Source: CAVRUF01 sp963716005 (GTDB lineage Bacteria; Actinomycetota; Thermoleophilia; Gaiellales; Gaiellaceae). Taken from it: a stretch of 64,000 nucleotides of DNA. The stretch spans positions 1,116,001 to 1,180,000 of the forward strand of contig OY970285.1 in assembly GCA_963716005.1 (NCBI GenBank), read 5' to 3'. This document shows, piece by piece, positions 48,289-57,829 of this stretch (position 1 is the first letter of the stretch; each line of letters opens with the position of its first letter). Made by a program: the position numbers and the translations under genes. The notes beneath the pieces are model-generated. The model ran no database searches. It was not told the DNA's origin and worked only from the letters and a program-made list of their open reading frames with translations.

Positions 48289-49423
48289 GCTTCGCGGCGC
48301 GCGCTCTGAGTGCGTCCAGGGCCTGTTCGCGAGTTGCGGCCGCGCCGTACAGGATCGCCAGGCGGTAGCTCCCGACGTCGTTCGCGCCCTGCTCGGACAG
48401 GAGCGCGCCCGGCCGGGCCAGGACCTCAAGGTCGTCCTCCGGATCGGGAACCGACTCGACGAAAGCGTCCTCGAAGACCCGCACGATGTAGCTCACGGCG
48501 ACTCCCTGCGGCGGACTCGCATCCCAGTCGGGATCATCGCCGCAGGCGAGCGCGAAGAGCGCGTCGTAGGTCGAACGCCCGTGCGTCGCGAGGACGAGCG
48601 GCGCGAACTGCGAGGCAATGCGCGCGTTCACCTCGACGATCCCGGGCGGGCCCTCCGCCGAGACGAAGAACTCGACGTTGAAGAACGCGTCGTCGAGCTC
48701 GTGGGCGGATGCGAGGCGGCACGCAAGCTCGGCGAGCTCCCGCCGGCGCTCGTCGGGGAGCGCGCTCGGATACTCGAATCGCTCGAAGCTGATCGTCCCC
48801 GGATACATCACGGAGTCGGTGATCCCGATGACCGTCGGCCGGCCGCCGTGGACGAAGCCCTCGACGGTCACCTCCATGCCCTCGAGGAGCTCCTCCGCCA
48901 CGAGGCCGTGCAGGTTCCCTACGTCGGCGCCGGACTCGGCCGCGATCGCGGCGTGGCGTTCTGTGTACGCATCCGTGGCCTGCCGCGGAATGTCGTCGGC
49001 GGTGTCCACGCGCACCGCTCCCTGGGACAGCCTTCCCACGCTCGGCTTGACGAAGTACGGGAGCAGCGGCGGATCATCGCGACCGAGGAGCGCAACGGCC
49101 GGCGTGGACTCGGGCGCGACCGACCGCTGGATCGCGCGCGAGGTCGGCTTGTGCTGGCAGGCGAGCACCGAGCGCGGCGACGGCCCCGGCAAGCCGCGGC
49201 GCGCGGCGAGAATCGACGCAAGGAGCGCGGACTGATCCTTCGTCGCGACGACCGCGTCGGCCTCGACCCGCTCGTACTCCGCGAGGAACGCACCGGCGTC
49301 GAAGCGCTCGATCCGGTCGAGATCCTCCCCGGCGAAGGTCACGCGGTAGCGGGAATCGAGACCGGCCGCCGTGACGGCCTGTCGATCCCGATCCTGCGGA
49401 CAGAGGACGAGGACGTTGCGCAT
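48248..49423 (-). CDS. ATP-grasp family ligase-like protein
   Basis: A 391-residue ATP-grasp protein. The ATP-binding domain includes LPYFVKPSVGRLSQGAVRV, VAEELLEGMEVTVEGFVHGG and the metal-binding GIVEVNARIASQFAPLVL. It belongs to the broad carboxylate-amine/thiol ligase group that includes peptide and natural-product ligases. The C-terminus (SYIVRVFEDAFVES, LSEQGANDVGSYRLAILYG) is similar to stand-alone ATP-grasp enzymes. The start is ATG 49423; an upstream in-frame ATG adds 19 residues that look non-native. It is divergent from a PLP enzyme, 46 bases apart, hinting at a shared small-molecule pathway. Confidence 0.83.
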   Translation of the reverse strand: MRNVLVLCPQDRDRQAVTAAGLDSRYRVTFAGEDLDRIERFDAGAFLAEYERVEADAVVATKDQSALLASILAARRGLPGPSPRSVLACQHKPTSRAIQRSVAPESTPAVALLGRDDPPLLPYFVKPSVGRLSQGAVRVDTADDIPRQATDAYTERHAAIAAESGADVGNLHGLVAEELLEGMEVTVEGFVHGGRPTVIGITDSVMYPGTISFERFEYPSALPDERRRELAELACRLASAHELDDAFFNVEFFVSAEGPPGIVEVNARIASQFAPLVLATHGRSTYDALFALACGDDPDWDASPPQGVAVSYIVRVFEDAFVESVPDPEDDLEVLARPGALLSEQGANDVGSYRLAILYGAAATREQALDALRARAAKLSFRLRSPEPEAA

Positions 49424-49469
49424 CGCGGCGGTGGAAGGGCGAGATCCTATCCGGGCGAGGTGCGCCAGA

Positions 49470-50390
49470 ATGGCGGGCATGCCTGCGCCGACTCCGCTCG
49501 AACTCGCGCCCGCCGAGCTCGGCGGCGGCCGAGTGCTCTACCTGAAGCGTGAGGACACGCACGAGCTCGGTGCGTTCAAGTGGCGCGGGGCGCTTCCGAC
49601 GCTCGAGCGCTACCGATCTGACGGCGCCGAGGCCGTGTACACGGCGTCGACGGGCAACCACGGGGCAGCCACTGCGTGGGCCGCGCAGCAGCTCGGCATG
49701 CACGCGGTCGTCTACGCGCCCGAGGGTGCGACGAAGACGAAGCTCGCGCACATCGAGCGCCTCGGCGCCGAGATCCGGCTCGGGGCGGGCGACCTCGACA
49801 CGGTCAAGGACGGCGGCAAGGCCGATGCGGAGCGCGACGGCGTGCCGTTCTTCGAGGACGGGGCCGAGCGGGAGCAGTTCGAGGGCTACGGGACGATCAC
49901 GCGCGAGCTGGTCGAGCAGCTCGGCGACCGGCCGGCCGGCATTGTCGTCCCGGTCGGAAACGGCGCGCTCGCCGGCGGGATCGGGCTCGCGGCCGAGGAG
50001 CTCTGGCCCGGGACGCAGCTGATCGCGGTCGCCGCCAAGGAGGCGCCGGTGATGGCCGACAGCTGGAACGCAGGCCGCTGCGTCGAGTCGGACCGAAGCG
50101 CCACCTTCGCCGACGGTCTCGCGGTTCGCGTGGCGATCCCCTCGGCGGTCAACGTGCTCGGCGAGGTCGTCACGCGGTTCGTGAAGGTGAGCGAGCGGGC
50201 GATGGCCGAGGCGATGGGCGCGCTCTGGCGCGCCGGGATCCGCGTCGAAGGCTCAGCGGCGGCGGCGCTGGCCGCGGTGCCTCAGCTCGAGGACGTGGAC
50301 GGCCCGCTCGTCCTCATCGTCACGGGTCGGAACGTGGACGACGATCTCTTCAACCGGGCGGTGGAGCGGCCGGAGTCCTTCCCGGACTGA
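49470..50390 (+). CDS. PLP-dependent threonine/serine dehydratase-like enzyme
   Basis: A 306-residue fold-type II PLP enzyme, similar to serine/threonine ammonia-lyases and cysteine synthases. The PLP lysine is in HELGAFKWRGALPTLERY, and the phosphate-binding motif appears twice, TASTGNHGAATAWAAQQ and PVGNGALAGGIGLA. It probably deaminates a hydroxy amino acid or is a specialised ammonia-lyase. The start is ATG 49470 (or 49479). It is divergent from the ATP-grasp gene and converges on the FAD oxidoreductase gene, with a 41-base overlap. Substrate unknown; the pair with ATP-grasp suggests a small biosynthetic or catabolic function. Confidence 0.82.
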   Translation: MAGMPAPTPLELAPAELGGGRVLYLKREDTHELGAFKWRGALPTLERYRSDGAEAVYTASTGNHGAATAWAAQQLGMHAVVYAPEGATKTKLAHIERLGAEIRLGAGDLDTVKDGGKADAERDGVPFFEDGAEREQFEGYGTITRELVEQLGDRPAGIVVPVGNGALAGGIGLAAEELWPGTQLIAVAAKEAPVMADSWNAGRCVESDRSATFADGLAVRVAIPSAVNVLGEVVTRFVKVSERAMAEAMGALWRAGIRVEGSAAAALAAVPQLEDVDGPLVLIVTGRNVDDDLFNRAVERPESFPD

Positions 50391-51505
50391 ACGGCTCGAG
50401 CCACGGCTGCTCCTCGCCGAGGAGCACCGCCGCGACGGCCTCGCCGCACGCGAAGCCCATGACGTTCCCGTGTCCGGAGTAGCCGGCCGAGACCCAGACG
50501 TTCTCGCGGCCCGGCAGCGGACCGACGAGCGGGAGGTAGTCCTGCGTGAAGCCCATGATCCCGGCCCAGCGGTGCGTGATCGGCGGCGTCGCGCCGAGCA
50601 GCTCGGCGAGCAGGGTCTCGAGACCGCCCTGAATCAGGTCGTTCGTCGCCTCCTCGAGCCCGGTCTCGCCGACCAGGTCCAGATCCCGGCGTCCGCCGGC
50701 CACGACGCGGCCGTCGGGAAGCTGCTGGGCGTAGTCGTAGCCCCACCGGCCGTACAACGGGCAGGGGATGACGCCCGACTCCACCGGTTCGGTCGCCACG
50801 ACCTGGCCTCGAATCGACTCGACAGCTGCGTCGAGCTCGGGAACGAGCCCGTCCGTGTAGCCGTCCGTCGCGACCAGAACGACGTCTGCCGTCACGACGC
50901 CGTGCTCGGTCTCGACGCGCGTGCCGTCGAGCGCGGTCGCGCGCGTTTCCTCGGCGATCTCCGCGCCCGCTTCGTGCGCAAGGGCGGCGAGGCAGCGGAT
51001 CCAGGCGCCTTGGTCGAGGGCGCCGTCGCCCGGATGGAAGATGCCGCCGTGGGACCAGCGCTGGGCGGCGGGCGGAAGCTCGTCCGGCCCGCGCCACTCG
51101 ACGGAGAACCCGTCGGCGACGAGGGCGCGGGCTTCGGCCCGGACCGCGGAGAGCTCGTCCTTGGTAGTTCGCAACCCGGAGACTGCCGACGCCACGGAAG
51201 TGCTCGCCCGCGAGCGTTCGGACCCGCTCCAGGGCCACCTCGGTGGCCCGCATGACGTCCGGCAACGGGGCGACGTCGTACGGCGCGGCGGTTCCTCGCC
51301 CGGCGAAGCCGCCGTTCCGTCCGCTCGCGCCCGTTCCGGCGCGCCGGGCCTCGATAACGCGGGTGCGCCTTCCGGCGGCGGCGAGCGCGCGGCCGCACGC
51401 GAGACCGGTGACCCCGCCGCCGACGATGGCCACGTCGACCGTCTCGTCGCCGGGGAGCGGACCATAGAACGGCGCGGAAGCATCGAGCCAGTAGGGAGTT
51501 CCCAC
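50350..51505 (-). CDS. FAD-dependent oxidoreductase of the DAO family (one frame break)
   Basis: A 384-residue (after repair) flavoenzyme that oxidises an amine or amino acid. The FAD-binding GxGxxG is in VDVAIVGGGVTGLACGRALA, then the VIEARRAGTGASGRNGG motif of DAO enzymes, and the C-terminal FAD segment PLPGRENVWVSAGYSGHG. This fits gamma-glutamylputrescine oxidase (PuuB)-like enzymes or other DAO enzymes. One extra base near 51170 joins GSLRVANY to KDELSAVRAEA. It precedes dprA by 43 bases and starts from ATG 51505. The substrate is not known. Confidence 0.85.
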
Positions 51506-51548
51506 GGCGCGATCGTACGGGTTGGCGGCACGCCGAACAGGAACAGCG

Positions 51549-52408
51549 TCATCGCGCCGCCCGGTAGCGCCCGTCCGCTTCGAACGCGAGCCCGGCCAGT
51601 TCGAGCTCGACCAGCGCGCCCGCGACCTCGGCGGCGCCGAGCGCGGCGATGCGCGTCAGCTCGTCCGCGCCGCGGGGCTGATCGGCGAGCAGCTCGAGCA
51701 CGCGGCGCGCCGGAGCCGACACGGCGCTTGCTGCGCGAGCGACGGACGGCGGCTCGATCCCGAGCGCATGGAGCACGTCGTCCGTCCCGAGGAGCGGCGC
51801 GGCGCCCTGGCGGATCAGCCGGTTCGTTCCGCGCCGAGAGCGCCGACGTGATCTCGCCCGGCACGGCGAAGACCTCGCGCCCGAGCTCGAGCGCGAAATC
51901 GGCCGTGATGAGCGCGCCGGAGCGCTCCCGCGCCTCGACCACGACCGTCGCGAGCGCGAGACCGGCGATGATCCGGTTGCGGGCCGGGAAGCGCCAGGGC
52001 GCCGGCTCGACGCCGGGCGCGTACTCGGAGACGATGAGCCCGTCGTCGGCGATCCGCCGCGCGAGCTCGGCGTGGCGGGCCGGGTAGTCGCGGTCGATGC
52101 CGCAGCCGAGCACCGCGACCGTCCTGCCGCCTGCGTCGAGCGCGCCTCGATGCGCGTCGGCGTCGATCCCACGCGCCATCCCGCTCACGACGACGAGCCC
52201 GGCCGCGCTCAGCTCGCGGCCGAGCATCCGCGCGATCTGCGCGCCGTACGCGGACGCAGCTCCGCGCTCCGACGACGGCCACGGCGGGCTCTGCGAGCAC
52301 CCCCGGCGCTGCGCCTCCGCGCAGGTACAGCCGCTTCGGCGGGTCGTGCAGCTGCGCGAGGAGCGGCGGATAGTCGGCGCGCCCGCGATCGACCACCGGA
52401 ACGGTCAT
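51549..52408 (-). CDS. dprA: DNA-processing protein DprA (two frame breaks)
   Basis: A DprA/Smf protein, 285 residues after repair, which loads RecA on incoming single-stranded DNA in natural transformation. It has the Rossmann-like core (VVVSGMARGIDADAHRGALD, GGRTVAVLGCGIDRDYPA, ARNRIIAGLALATVVVE), the ELGREVFAVPGEITSA stretch, GTNRLIRQGAA and a C-terminal winged-helix-like domain (SAPARRVLELLADQPRGADE). Two extra bases, near 52252 and 51830, cause frame breaks. The ATG at 52408 overlaps the comM stop (ATGA). Neighbouring competence gene comM suggests DNA uptake or recombination. Confidence 0.9.
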
Positions 52409-53866
52409 GCGATCGAAAGCTCCGACGGCGAGCGGTAGGACGAGCGCCTCGGCGACGTGCTCAGGCGCTACCTCGGACGCTCCCGCCAGCGCCGCGATCG
52501 TGGCGGCGACCCGGCCGACCCGGGCATGGCCGCGCGCCGAGAGGCCGAGCGAGTCGACCGCGCGGGCAAGCAGCGCCTTCGACGCGGCGGTTTGCGCCGG
52601 CGGCCCGCCCCGAAGCCGAGCGGCCGCGGCCTCAACTCGCTCGGCGACCCGCACGGATGCCTCTCCACCCGGCCCGGCCACTTCGCCCGAGCGCGCGCGC
52701 GGCACGGTCAGCACGAGGTCGAACCGGTCGAGCAGGGCGCGCGAGAGCTTCTCCCGGTAGGCGGAGAGCCGTCCGGGCGAGCAGGAGCACTCGACGGCGG
52801 GATCGCCCCGCGCGCCGCACGGGCAGAGGTTCATCGTCCCGACCAGCAGGAGCCGCGCCGGGAAGACGATGCGGCCGCTCGACGCGCGCGATCGCCACGA
52901 ACCCGTCTTCAAGCGGCTGGCGCAGGCCCTCGAGCGACGGGCGCGGGAACTCGCCCAGCTCGTCCAGGAGCAGGACGCCGCGGTGGGCGAGGCTCGCCTC
53001 GCCGGGACGCGGGCCCGGGCCGCCGCCGATGATCGCCGGCGTCGAGGCGGTGTGATGCGGCGCCCGAAACGGCGCCAGCTCGACGAGCGGCTGTCCTGCC
53101 GGCAGCACGCCTGCGACCGAGTGGATCCGCGTCACCTCGAGCGCCTCGTCGCGCGTCAGCGCCGGGAGGATCCCGGGGAGCCGGCGCGCGAGCATCGTTT
53201 TCCCGGTTCCCGGCGGGCCGGCGAGCAGCAGGTTGTGCCGTCCGGCCGCAGCGATCTCGAGCGCGCGGCGAGCCCGCTCCTGGCCGCGGACGTCACCGAG
53301 GTCCGGCTGCGGCGGCGCGACGCCGCGGACGAGCTCCGCGACCGGCTCGGGCTCGCTGCGCCCGCGCAGGTACGACGCAGCCTCCGCCAGGTGCCGCACG
53401 GGGATCGCCTCTACCCCGGCGAGCGCCGCCTCGGGCGCCGACTCGGCCGCGCAGAGGAGCCGCGTCAGCCCCGCGCGGCGTGCCGCCTCGGCCGCGACGA
53501 TCGCCCCGGGCACCGGACGGACGCGCCCGTCGAGCGCCAGCTCCCCGAGCGCCGCGTGCTCGCGCAGCCGTCCGGACGGGAACCTGCTGCGACGCAGCCA
53601 GCACCGCCAGCGCGATCGGCAGGTCGAAGCCCGAGCCTTCCTTGCGCACGTCCGGCGGGCGCGAGGTTGACGGTGACCCGGCGCAGCGGCCATTCGAGCT
53701 CCGCGCTCGCGATCCCGCTGCGAACCCGCTCCTTCGCTTCCTGGCAGGCGCGGTCCGGGAGCCCGACGATCGCGAACGCCGGCACGCCTCGCTGGAGGTG
53801 GGCCTCGACCTCGACCGGCCTGGCCTCGAGGCCGACCAGCGCATGAGTGGTGGCGCGCGCGAGCAC
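52405..53866 (-). CDS. comM: ComM/YifB Mg-chelatase-like AAA+ ATPase (four frame breaks)
   Basis: A 485-residue (after repair) ComM-like hexameric helicase that promotes branch migration in natural transformation. The N-terminal domain ([20 protein letters not shown]) is followed by the AAA+ Walker [17 protein letters not shown], Walker [12 protein letters not shown], and the zinc-type segment [21 protein letters not shown]. The C-terminus ends [11 protein letters not shown], overlapping dprA. Breaks near 53655, 53585, 52885 and 52440 are each cured by dropping one base. The start is the GTG at 53866. The unit comM-dprA is typical of competence loci, but uptake genes are not in this window. 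Confidence 0.9.
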
Positions 53867-53925
53867 CTCTCCAGGCTAGGCGGCAGAAACGGCCTATTTG
53901 CACGTACTTCGTGCCAAGTGTCGCG

Positions 53926-54269
53926 TCAGAACGGCACGCGCTCGATCCGCCGGCCGCGCACGGCGACCGCCTCGAGCGCCGACGTCGCAGTCGCCGCAGC
54001 TCGGGATGCGCCGCGAGCCACGCCTCCGCGGCGCGGCGTACCCGCCGCGCCTTCTCCTCGGTGACCATCTCGCGCGGATCGCCGTAGCCGTCGCCCGACT
54101 TCGCCTTCACCTCGCAGACGACGACGCGGTTGCCGCGGCGCACGACAAGGTCGAGCTCGTTCCCTCCCGCCCACGCGTTCGTCGCCAGGATCCGGTAGCC
54201 GCGCAGGCGGAAATGGAGGCGAACGCGCCGCTCGGCGTCAGGCCCGAGCCGTCGCGGCTTCGAGCTCAC
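53926..54269 (-). CDS. yraN: YraN family nuclease-like protein (two frame breaks)
   Basis: A 113-residue YraN/UPF0102 protein, a predicted endonuclease-fold protein without a fixed role. It shows the family core: [41 protein letters not shown] (the D...ExK nuclease motif) and [20 protein letters not shown]. The last 20 residues ([15 protein letters not shown]) are in a different frame; two extra bases near 53980 and 53967 explain it. The GTG start at 54269 overlaps the end of rnhB by 32 bases. The usual neighbourhood with rnhB and rplS fits this call. Confidence 0.82.
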
Positions 54270-54952
54270 GCTCGTAGCAGAGCGCCTGGAACGAGCGGCG
54301 GTGCTGGACGCTCGGCCCGCGCTCGCGCACGACGGCCGAGTGGCGCGGCGTGATGTAGCCGACGTGCGACGCGAAGCCGTACTGAGGGAAGAGCGCGTCC
54401 ATCCGGCGCATGGCGCGGTCTCGCGTCACCTTGGCGACAATCGAGGCGGCAGCGATGGCGGCGCTCTTCGTCGTCCCCGTCGACGACGGCCTGGTGCTGC
54501 GGTGCCAGCGGCCCGAGGCGGAAGCCGTCGACGAGACAGACCTCGGCCGGCGGCGTGAGCGCGGCGAGAGCCTCGCGCAGCGCGCGCAGGTTCGAGCGGT
54601 GGAGGCCGTCGCGGTCGATTCCCTCGGACGGGACGACGCGCACGATGATCTTCGTCGCGCAGGCCGCCACCGCGTGGAAGAGCCGCTCGCGATCCTCGGG
54701 CGCGACCTGCTTCGAGTCGTTCAGGAGCGCCAGCGGGCGCACGGCGTGGTCACGGAGCCGCTCGTAGTCGAAGAGGACTCCGCCGATGACGAGCGGCCCG
54801 GCGAGGCTTCCCCGGCCGGCCTCGTCGACGCCCGCGACGTAGCGGGCGCCGAGCTTGCGGTCGAACGAGAGGAGTCTGGCGCCGCTTTTTCGCACGACGT
54901 CCACGATACTCGCCGCTGCCGACGCGTCTCGGCGGTCGTGCCGATTCGGCAC
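54238..54952 (-). CDS. rnhB: Ribonuclease HII (one frame break)
   Basis: A 237-residue RNase HII, which removes RNA primers and misincorporated ribonucleotides from DNA. It shows [18 protein letters not shown] with the catalytic Asp-Glu, [30 protein letters not shown] with the next Asp, and, after one repair near 54462, [18 protein letters not shown]. The C-terminus [12 protein letters not shown] ends at 54238 inside the yraN gene. The first codons are uncertain: the GTG at 54952 adds about 16 residues that may not be native, and the GTG at 54904 is equally possible. Confidence 0.88.
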
Positions 54953-54959
54953 GAAGTTG

Positions 54960-55527
54960 TTACTTGTCGGCGGGGACGGGCTCTGCTTCGGCTTCCGGCT
55001 CGGCCTCGGCGGCCGCTTCGGGAGCCTCGTCCGCGGGAGCCTCGTCCGCCGGAGCTTCCTCCGCCTCGACGGCTTCGGACTCGGCCGCTTCCGCCTCGAC
55101 CGAGGTCTCCTCCACGTCGACGGGCTCGGCCTCCGCCTCCTCCGTGTCGAGCGGCGCGCCCATGACGGCGGGGCCGGGCCGCGCGTTCAGCTTCTCGCGC
55201 ACGCGGGCCTTCTTGCCGACCTTGTCGCGGAGGTAGTAGAGCTTGGCGCGGCTCACGTCGCCGATCGCCTTGACCTCGATCTGCTCGATCTTCGGGCTGT
55301 GCACCGGGAACGTCCGCTCGACGCCGACGCCGAACGAGTTCTTGCGGACGGTGAACGTCTCGCGGGCGCCGGGGCCCTGGCGCTTGATCACGATCCCCTC
55401 GAAGACCTGCACGCGCCGGCGCTGGCCCTCGATCACCTGGAAATGCACGCGAACGGTGTCCCCCGCCTTGAACCGCGGGAATCTGACGCAGCTGGCGCTG
55501 CTCGATGCGTTCGATGGAGTTCGACAT
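54960..55527 (-). CDS. rplS: Ribosomal protein L19 with acidic C-terminal tail (one frame break)
   Basis: L19, which sits at the 30S-50S interface, of 188 residues after repair. The core ([60 protein letters not shown]) ends at about residue 115. A tail of about 70 residues rich in Ala and Glu follows ([20 protein letters not shown] and similar, with repeated ADEAP and EAEAEP). L19 is normally 115-120 residues, so the tail is a large acidic extension of unknown role. The one break near 55485 joins EQRQLRQ to FPRFKAG. The start ATG at 55527 follows lepB by 36 bases. Confidence 0.9.
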
Positions 55528-55563
55528 GCAAAGAGTTCGGCGACGAAAAGCCGGCGAGGAATG

Positions 55564-56169
55564 CTAGCGAATGCCGATTCGCTGCGGCGGCCAGTAGATC
55601 GCGAACACCTTGCCGATGATGTTGTCGCGCGGCACCGAGCCCCACACGCGGCTGTCACAGGACTGGCCGCGGTTGTCGCCCATCATGAAGTACTCGCCCT
55701 CCGGGATGACGCGCTCCTCGAAGTCGGCGTCCTTCCTCGCGACCGGGGTCAGGTACGACTCCTTCAGCGGCTTCCCGTTGATGTAGACGACGCCCTTCCG
55801 CGCCGAGATCCGATCGCCGGGGAGCCCGATGAGGCGCTTCACGAACGTCCCGCCCGCCCCGCAGCTGGCGGCCGCGGGCGGCGTCTCGAACACGATGATG
55901 TCGCCGCGCTCGGGATCCGTGAAGCGGTAGATGAACCGGTTCGCGAGCACGCGGTCGGAGAAGCGGGCCTCACAGCCGTCGTCGTCGATGGCGCGCGCGC
56001 AGTGCAGCGTCGGCTCCATCGACGAGGACGGGATCCGGTACGGGTTCACGACGTACGCCTTGATCACGAGGACGGCGCCGATCGCAATGACGATCGTGAG
56101 CACCCAGTCGATGATCGAGCGCCACGGAGGTGGGATCCGCCCCATGAAGCGGTCGATGGGGTTCCTCAA
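55564..56169 (-). CDS. lepB: Signal peptidase I
   Basis: A 201-residue signal peptidase I that removes signal peptides from exported proteins. One N-terminal membrane helix ([18 protein letters not shown]) precedes the catalytic Ser in [13 protein letters not shown], and the catalytic Lys in [14 protein letters not shown]; the box E region is [19 protein letters not shown] disulfide-like [14 protein letters not shown] insertion is unusual but not unique. The TTG start at 56169 overlaps the trmD stop (TTGA). The complete set of catalytic residues indicates a working enzyme. Its position between rplS and trmD is common in actinobacteria. Confidence 0.95.
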   Translation of the reverse strand: MRNPIDRFMGRIPPPWRSIIDWVLTIVIAIGAVLVIKAYVVNPYRIPSSSMEPTLHCARAIDDDGCEARFSDRVLANRFIYRFTDPERGDIIVFETPPAAASCGAGGTFVKRLIGLPGDRISARKGVVYINGKPLKESYLTPVARKDADFEERVIPEGEYFMMGDNRGQSCDSRVWGSVPRDNIIGKVFAIYWPPQRIGIR

Positions 56170-56855
56170 CGGATCCCCTGGAGCACGTGGCGCGTGCGCT
56201 CGCCCTCGGAGCGCTCGCGGCTGCGCTCGAGCCGCCACTCGTCGATCGCGCCGTGGTTTCCGGAGAGGAGCACGTCGGGGACGCCCCAGCCGCGATACTC
56301 GGGCGGGCGTGTGTAGTGCGGGTACTCGACGCCTCCGTCGAGCGCCTCGGAGAAGCTCTCGTGCTCGCCGCTTCCCTCGCTGAGCGCGCCGGGGAGGCGT
56401 CGCGCGACCGCGTCGAGCAGCACCATCGCGGGCAGCTCGCCGCCGGAGAGGACGTACGGGCCGATCGAGACGGCGTCGGTGGCGACGTGCTCGACCACGC
56501 GCTCGTCGAAGCCCTCGAAGCGCGCGGAGAGAAGCGTCAGCGACTCCTCGCCGGCGAGCTCCTCCACGAGCGGCTGGTCGAGCTGGCGGCCGCCGGGCGT
56601 GAGGGCCACGATCCGCCGCTTGCTCCAGTCGCCGTAGACCGCGTCGAGCGCGGCGCAGACGACGTCGACGCGCAGGACCATCCCGGCGCCGCCGCCGTAG
56701 GGCTCGTCGTCGACCTGCCCGGCGCGAAGGGGCGTGAAGTCGCGGTAGCTCCAAAGACGGAGGTCGAGCTCCTTGCCGAGCACGCTAGCGAGCGGCCGGT
56801 GCTCGGTGAGCCAGGCGAACGCAGGCGGGATGAGAGTGAAGACGTCGATCTGCAT
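56166..56855 (-). CDS. trmD: tRNA (guanine37-N1)-methyltransferase
   Basis: A 229-residue TrmD that methylates G37 next to the anticodon to keep the reading frame. It shows the deep-knot motifs: FTLIPPAFAWLTEHRPLASV, DDEPYGGGAGMVLRVDVV, LTPGGRQLDQPLVEELA, and IGPYVLSGGELPAMVLLDAV, with the C-terminal PHYTRPPEYRGWGVPDVLLSGNH segment. Start ATG 56855. It lies after rimM and its stop overlaps the lepB TTG. The whole rimM-trmD-rplS grouping is a widely conserved ribosome-maturation block. Confidence 0.97.
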   Translation of the reverse strand: MQIDVFTLIPPAFAWLTEHRPLASVLGKELDLRLWSYRDFTPLRAGQVDDEPYGGGAGMVLRVDVVCAALDAVYGDWSKRRIVALTPGGRQLDQPLVEELAGEESLTLLSARFEGFDERVVEHVATDAVSIGPYVLSGGELPAMVLLDAVARRLPGALSEGSGEHESFSEALDGGVEYPHYTRPPEYRGWGVPDVLLSGNHGAIDEWRLERSRERSEGERTRHVLQGIR

Positions 56856-56872
56856 CAGGGCGGCCTCTGAGA

Positions 56873-57340
56873 TTAGCTCTCGCCCGCGAAACCGGGCGCA
56901 ATGACGATGCGGCCGCCCTCGAGATCGATCTCCAGGACGCATGCTTCGACGAGCGGGAGCGCGATGCCCGAATCTAGCCGTAGAACATCGTTCGCGACCC
57001 CGGGCTCGATCTCCTCCACCTTGCCCAGCTCGCGGCCGCCCTCCTCGCTCACGGCAAGCCCGCGGAGCTGGAACTCGTAGTAGCTGCCCTCGTCGGGAGG
57101 AGGAAGCTCTGACTGCGGCAGCTCGAGCTCGGCGCCGCGCTCGACGGCGCGGTCGAGCTTGATCACGAGCCGCCCCCCGGAGCGCTTGGCAGAGATCACC
57201 TCGGCCGGCTCGCGGTCCGCGTACACCCGCGCGCCGACGGCGAAGCGCTCGGGCGACTCGCTGGGGCGCTCGACGACGAACTCGCCCTTCAGCCCGTGCG
57301 GCCGGCCGACGCGGCCGACCGAAACCCAGTCCTCACCCAA
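56873..57340 (-). CDS. rimM: 16S rRNA processing protein RimM
   Basis: A 155-residue RimM, which assists 30S assembly by binding S19. It starts VSVGRVGRPHGLKGEFVVERP and has a C-terminal PRC-barrel domain with LGKVEEIEPGVANDVLRL and LPLVEACVLEIDLEGGRI. The start is the GTG at 57340, eight bases inside the khpA end, so it overlaps. It precedes trmD by 17 bases. The order rpsP-khpA-rimM-trmD is standard. Confidence 0.95.
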   Translation of the reverse strand: MGEDWVSVGRVGRPHGLKGEFVVERPSESPERFAVGARVYADREPAEVISAKRSGGRLVIKLDRAVERGAELELPQSELPPPDEGSYYEFQLRGLAVSEEGGRELGKVEEIEPGVANDVLRLDSGIALPLVEACVLEIDLEGGRIVIAPGFAGES

Positions 57341-57575
57341 CGATCTCGAGCTGCCGGCGCTCGCCGGCCTTCGCCCCGCTGGCGCGGACGAGGATGCGCA
57401 GCGAGCGCACGATCCGTCCGCCGCGGCCGATCACCTTGCCGAGATCGTCCTCGGCGACGTGCAGCTCGTAGACGACCGAGTCCTCGCGCTCGATGCGCTC
57501 GACCTTCACCTGCTCGGCGTCGTCGACGAGGTTCCTCGCGACGTACGTGAGCAGGTCTTCGACGCCGGCGCTCAC
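57333..57575 (-). CDS. khpA: KH-domain RNA-binding protein KhpA
   Basis: An 80-residue KH protein that forms a small RNA-binding domain with the GxxG loop in [19 protein letters not shown]. KhpA binds RNA with a partner KhpB and affects cell wall and division in other bacteria. The GTG start at 57575 overlaps the rpsP stop, and its own stop overlaps rimM. KhpB (Jag) would be expected elsewhere, for example near the origin. Confidence 0.94.
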   Translation of the reverse strand: MSAGVEDLLTYVARNLVDDAEQVKVERIEREDSVVYELHVAEDDLGKVIGRGGRIVRSLRILVRASGAKAGERRQLEIVG

Positions 57576-57817
57576 TGGGAGCTCGCGGAGGCCTTCATGA
57601 GGCGCTTCACCGTGTTCGACGGCTGCGCGCCCTTCGAGATCCAGTCGTCGATCTTGGCCTGGTCGAGATCGATCGTGGACGGGTCGGTCTGCGGGTTGTA
57701 GCGCCCGACGATCTCGATGAACCGGCCGTCGCGCGGCGAGCGGCCGTCGGCAACGACGACCCGGTAGATCGGATTCTTCTTCGAGCCCACCCGGGCCAGC
57801 CTGATGCGTGTAGCCAA
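57572..57817 (-). CDS. rpsP: Ribosomal protein S16
   Basis: An 81-residue S16, a component of the 30S body. It begins [20 protein letters not shown] and continues [20 protein letters not shown] and [20 protein letters not shown], all S16 hallmarks. The ATG at 57817 lies 12 bases after ffh. The stop overlaps the khpA start. The gene is intact. Confidence 0.97.
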   Translation of the reverse strand: MATRIRLARVGSKKNPIYRVVVADGRSPRDGRFIEIVGRYNPQTDPSTIDLDQAKIDDWISKGAQPSNTVKRLMKASASSQ

Positions 57818-57829
57818 TTCGTCTCCTCT

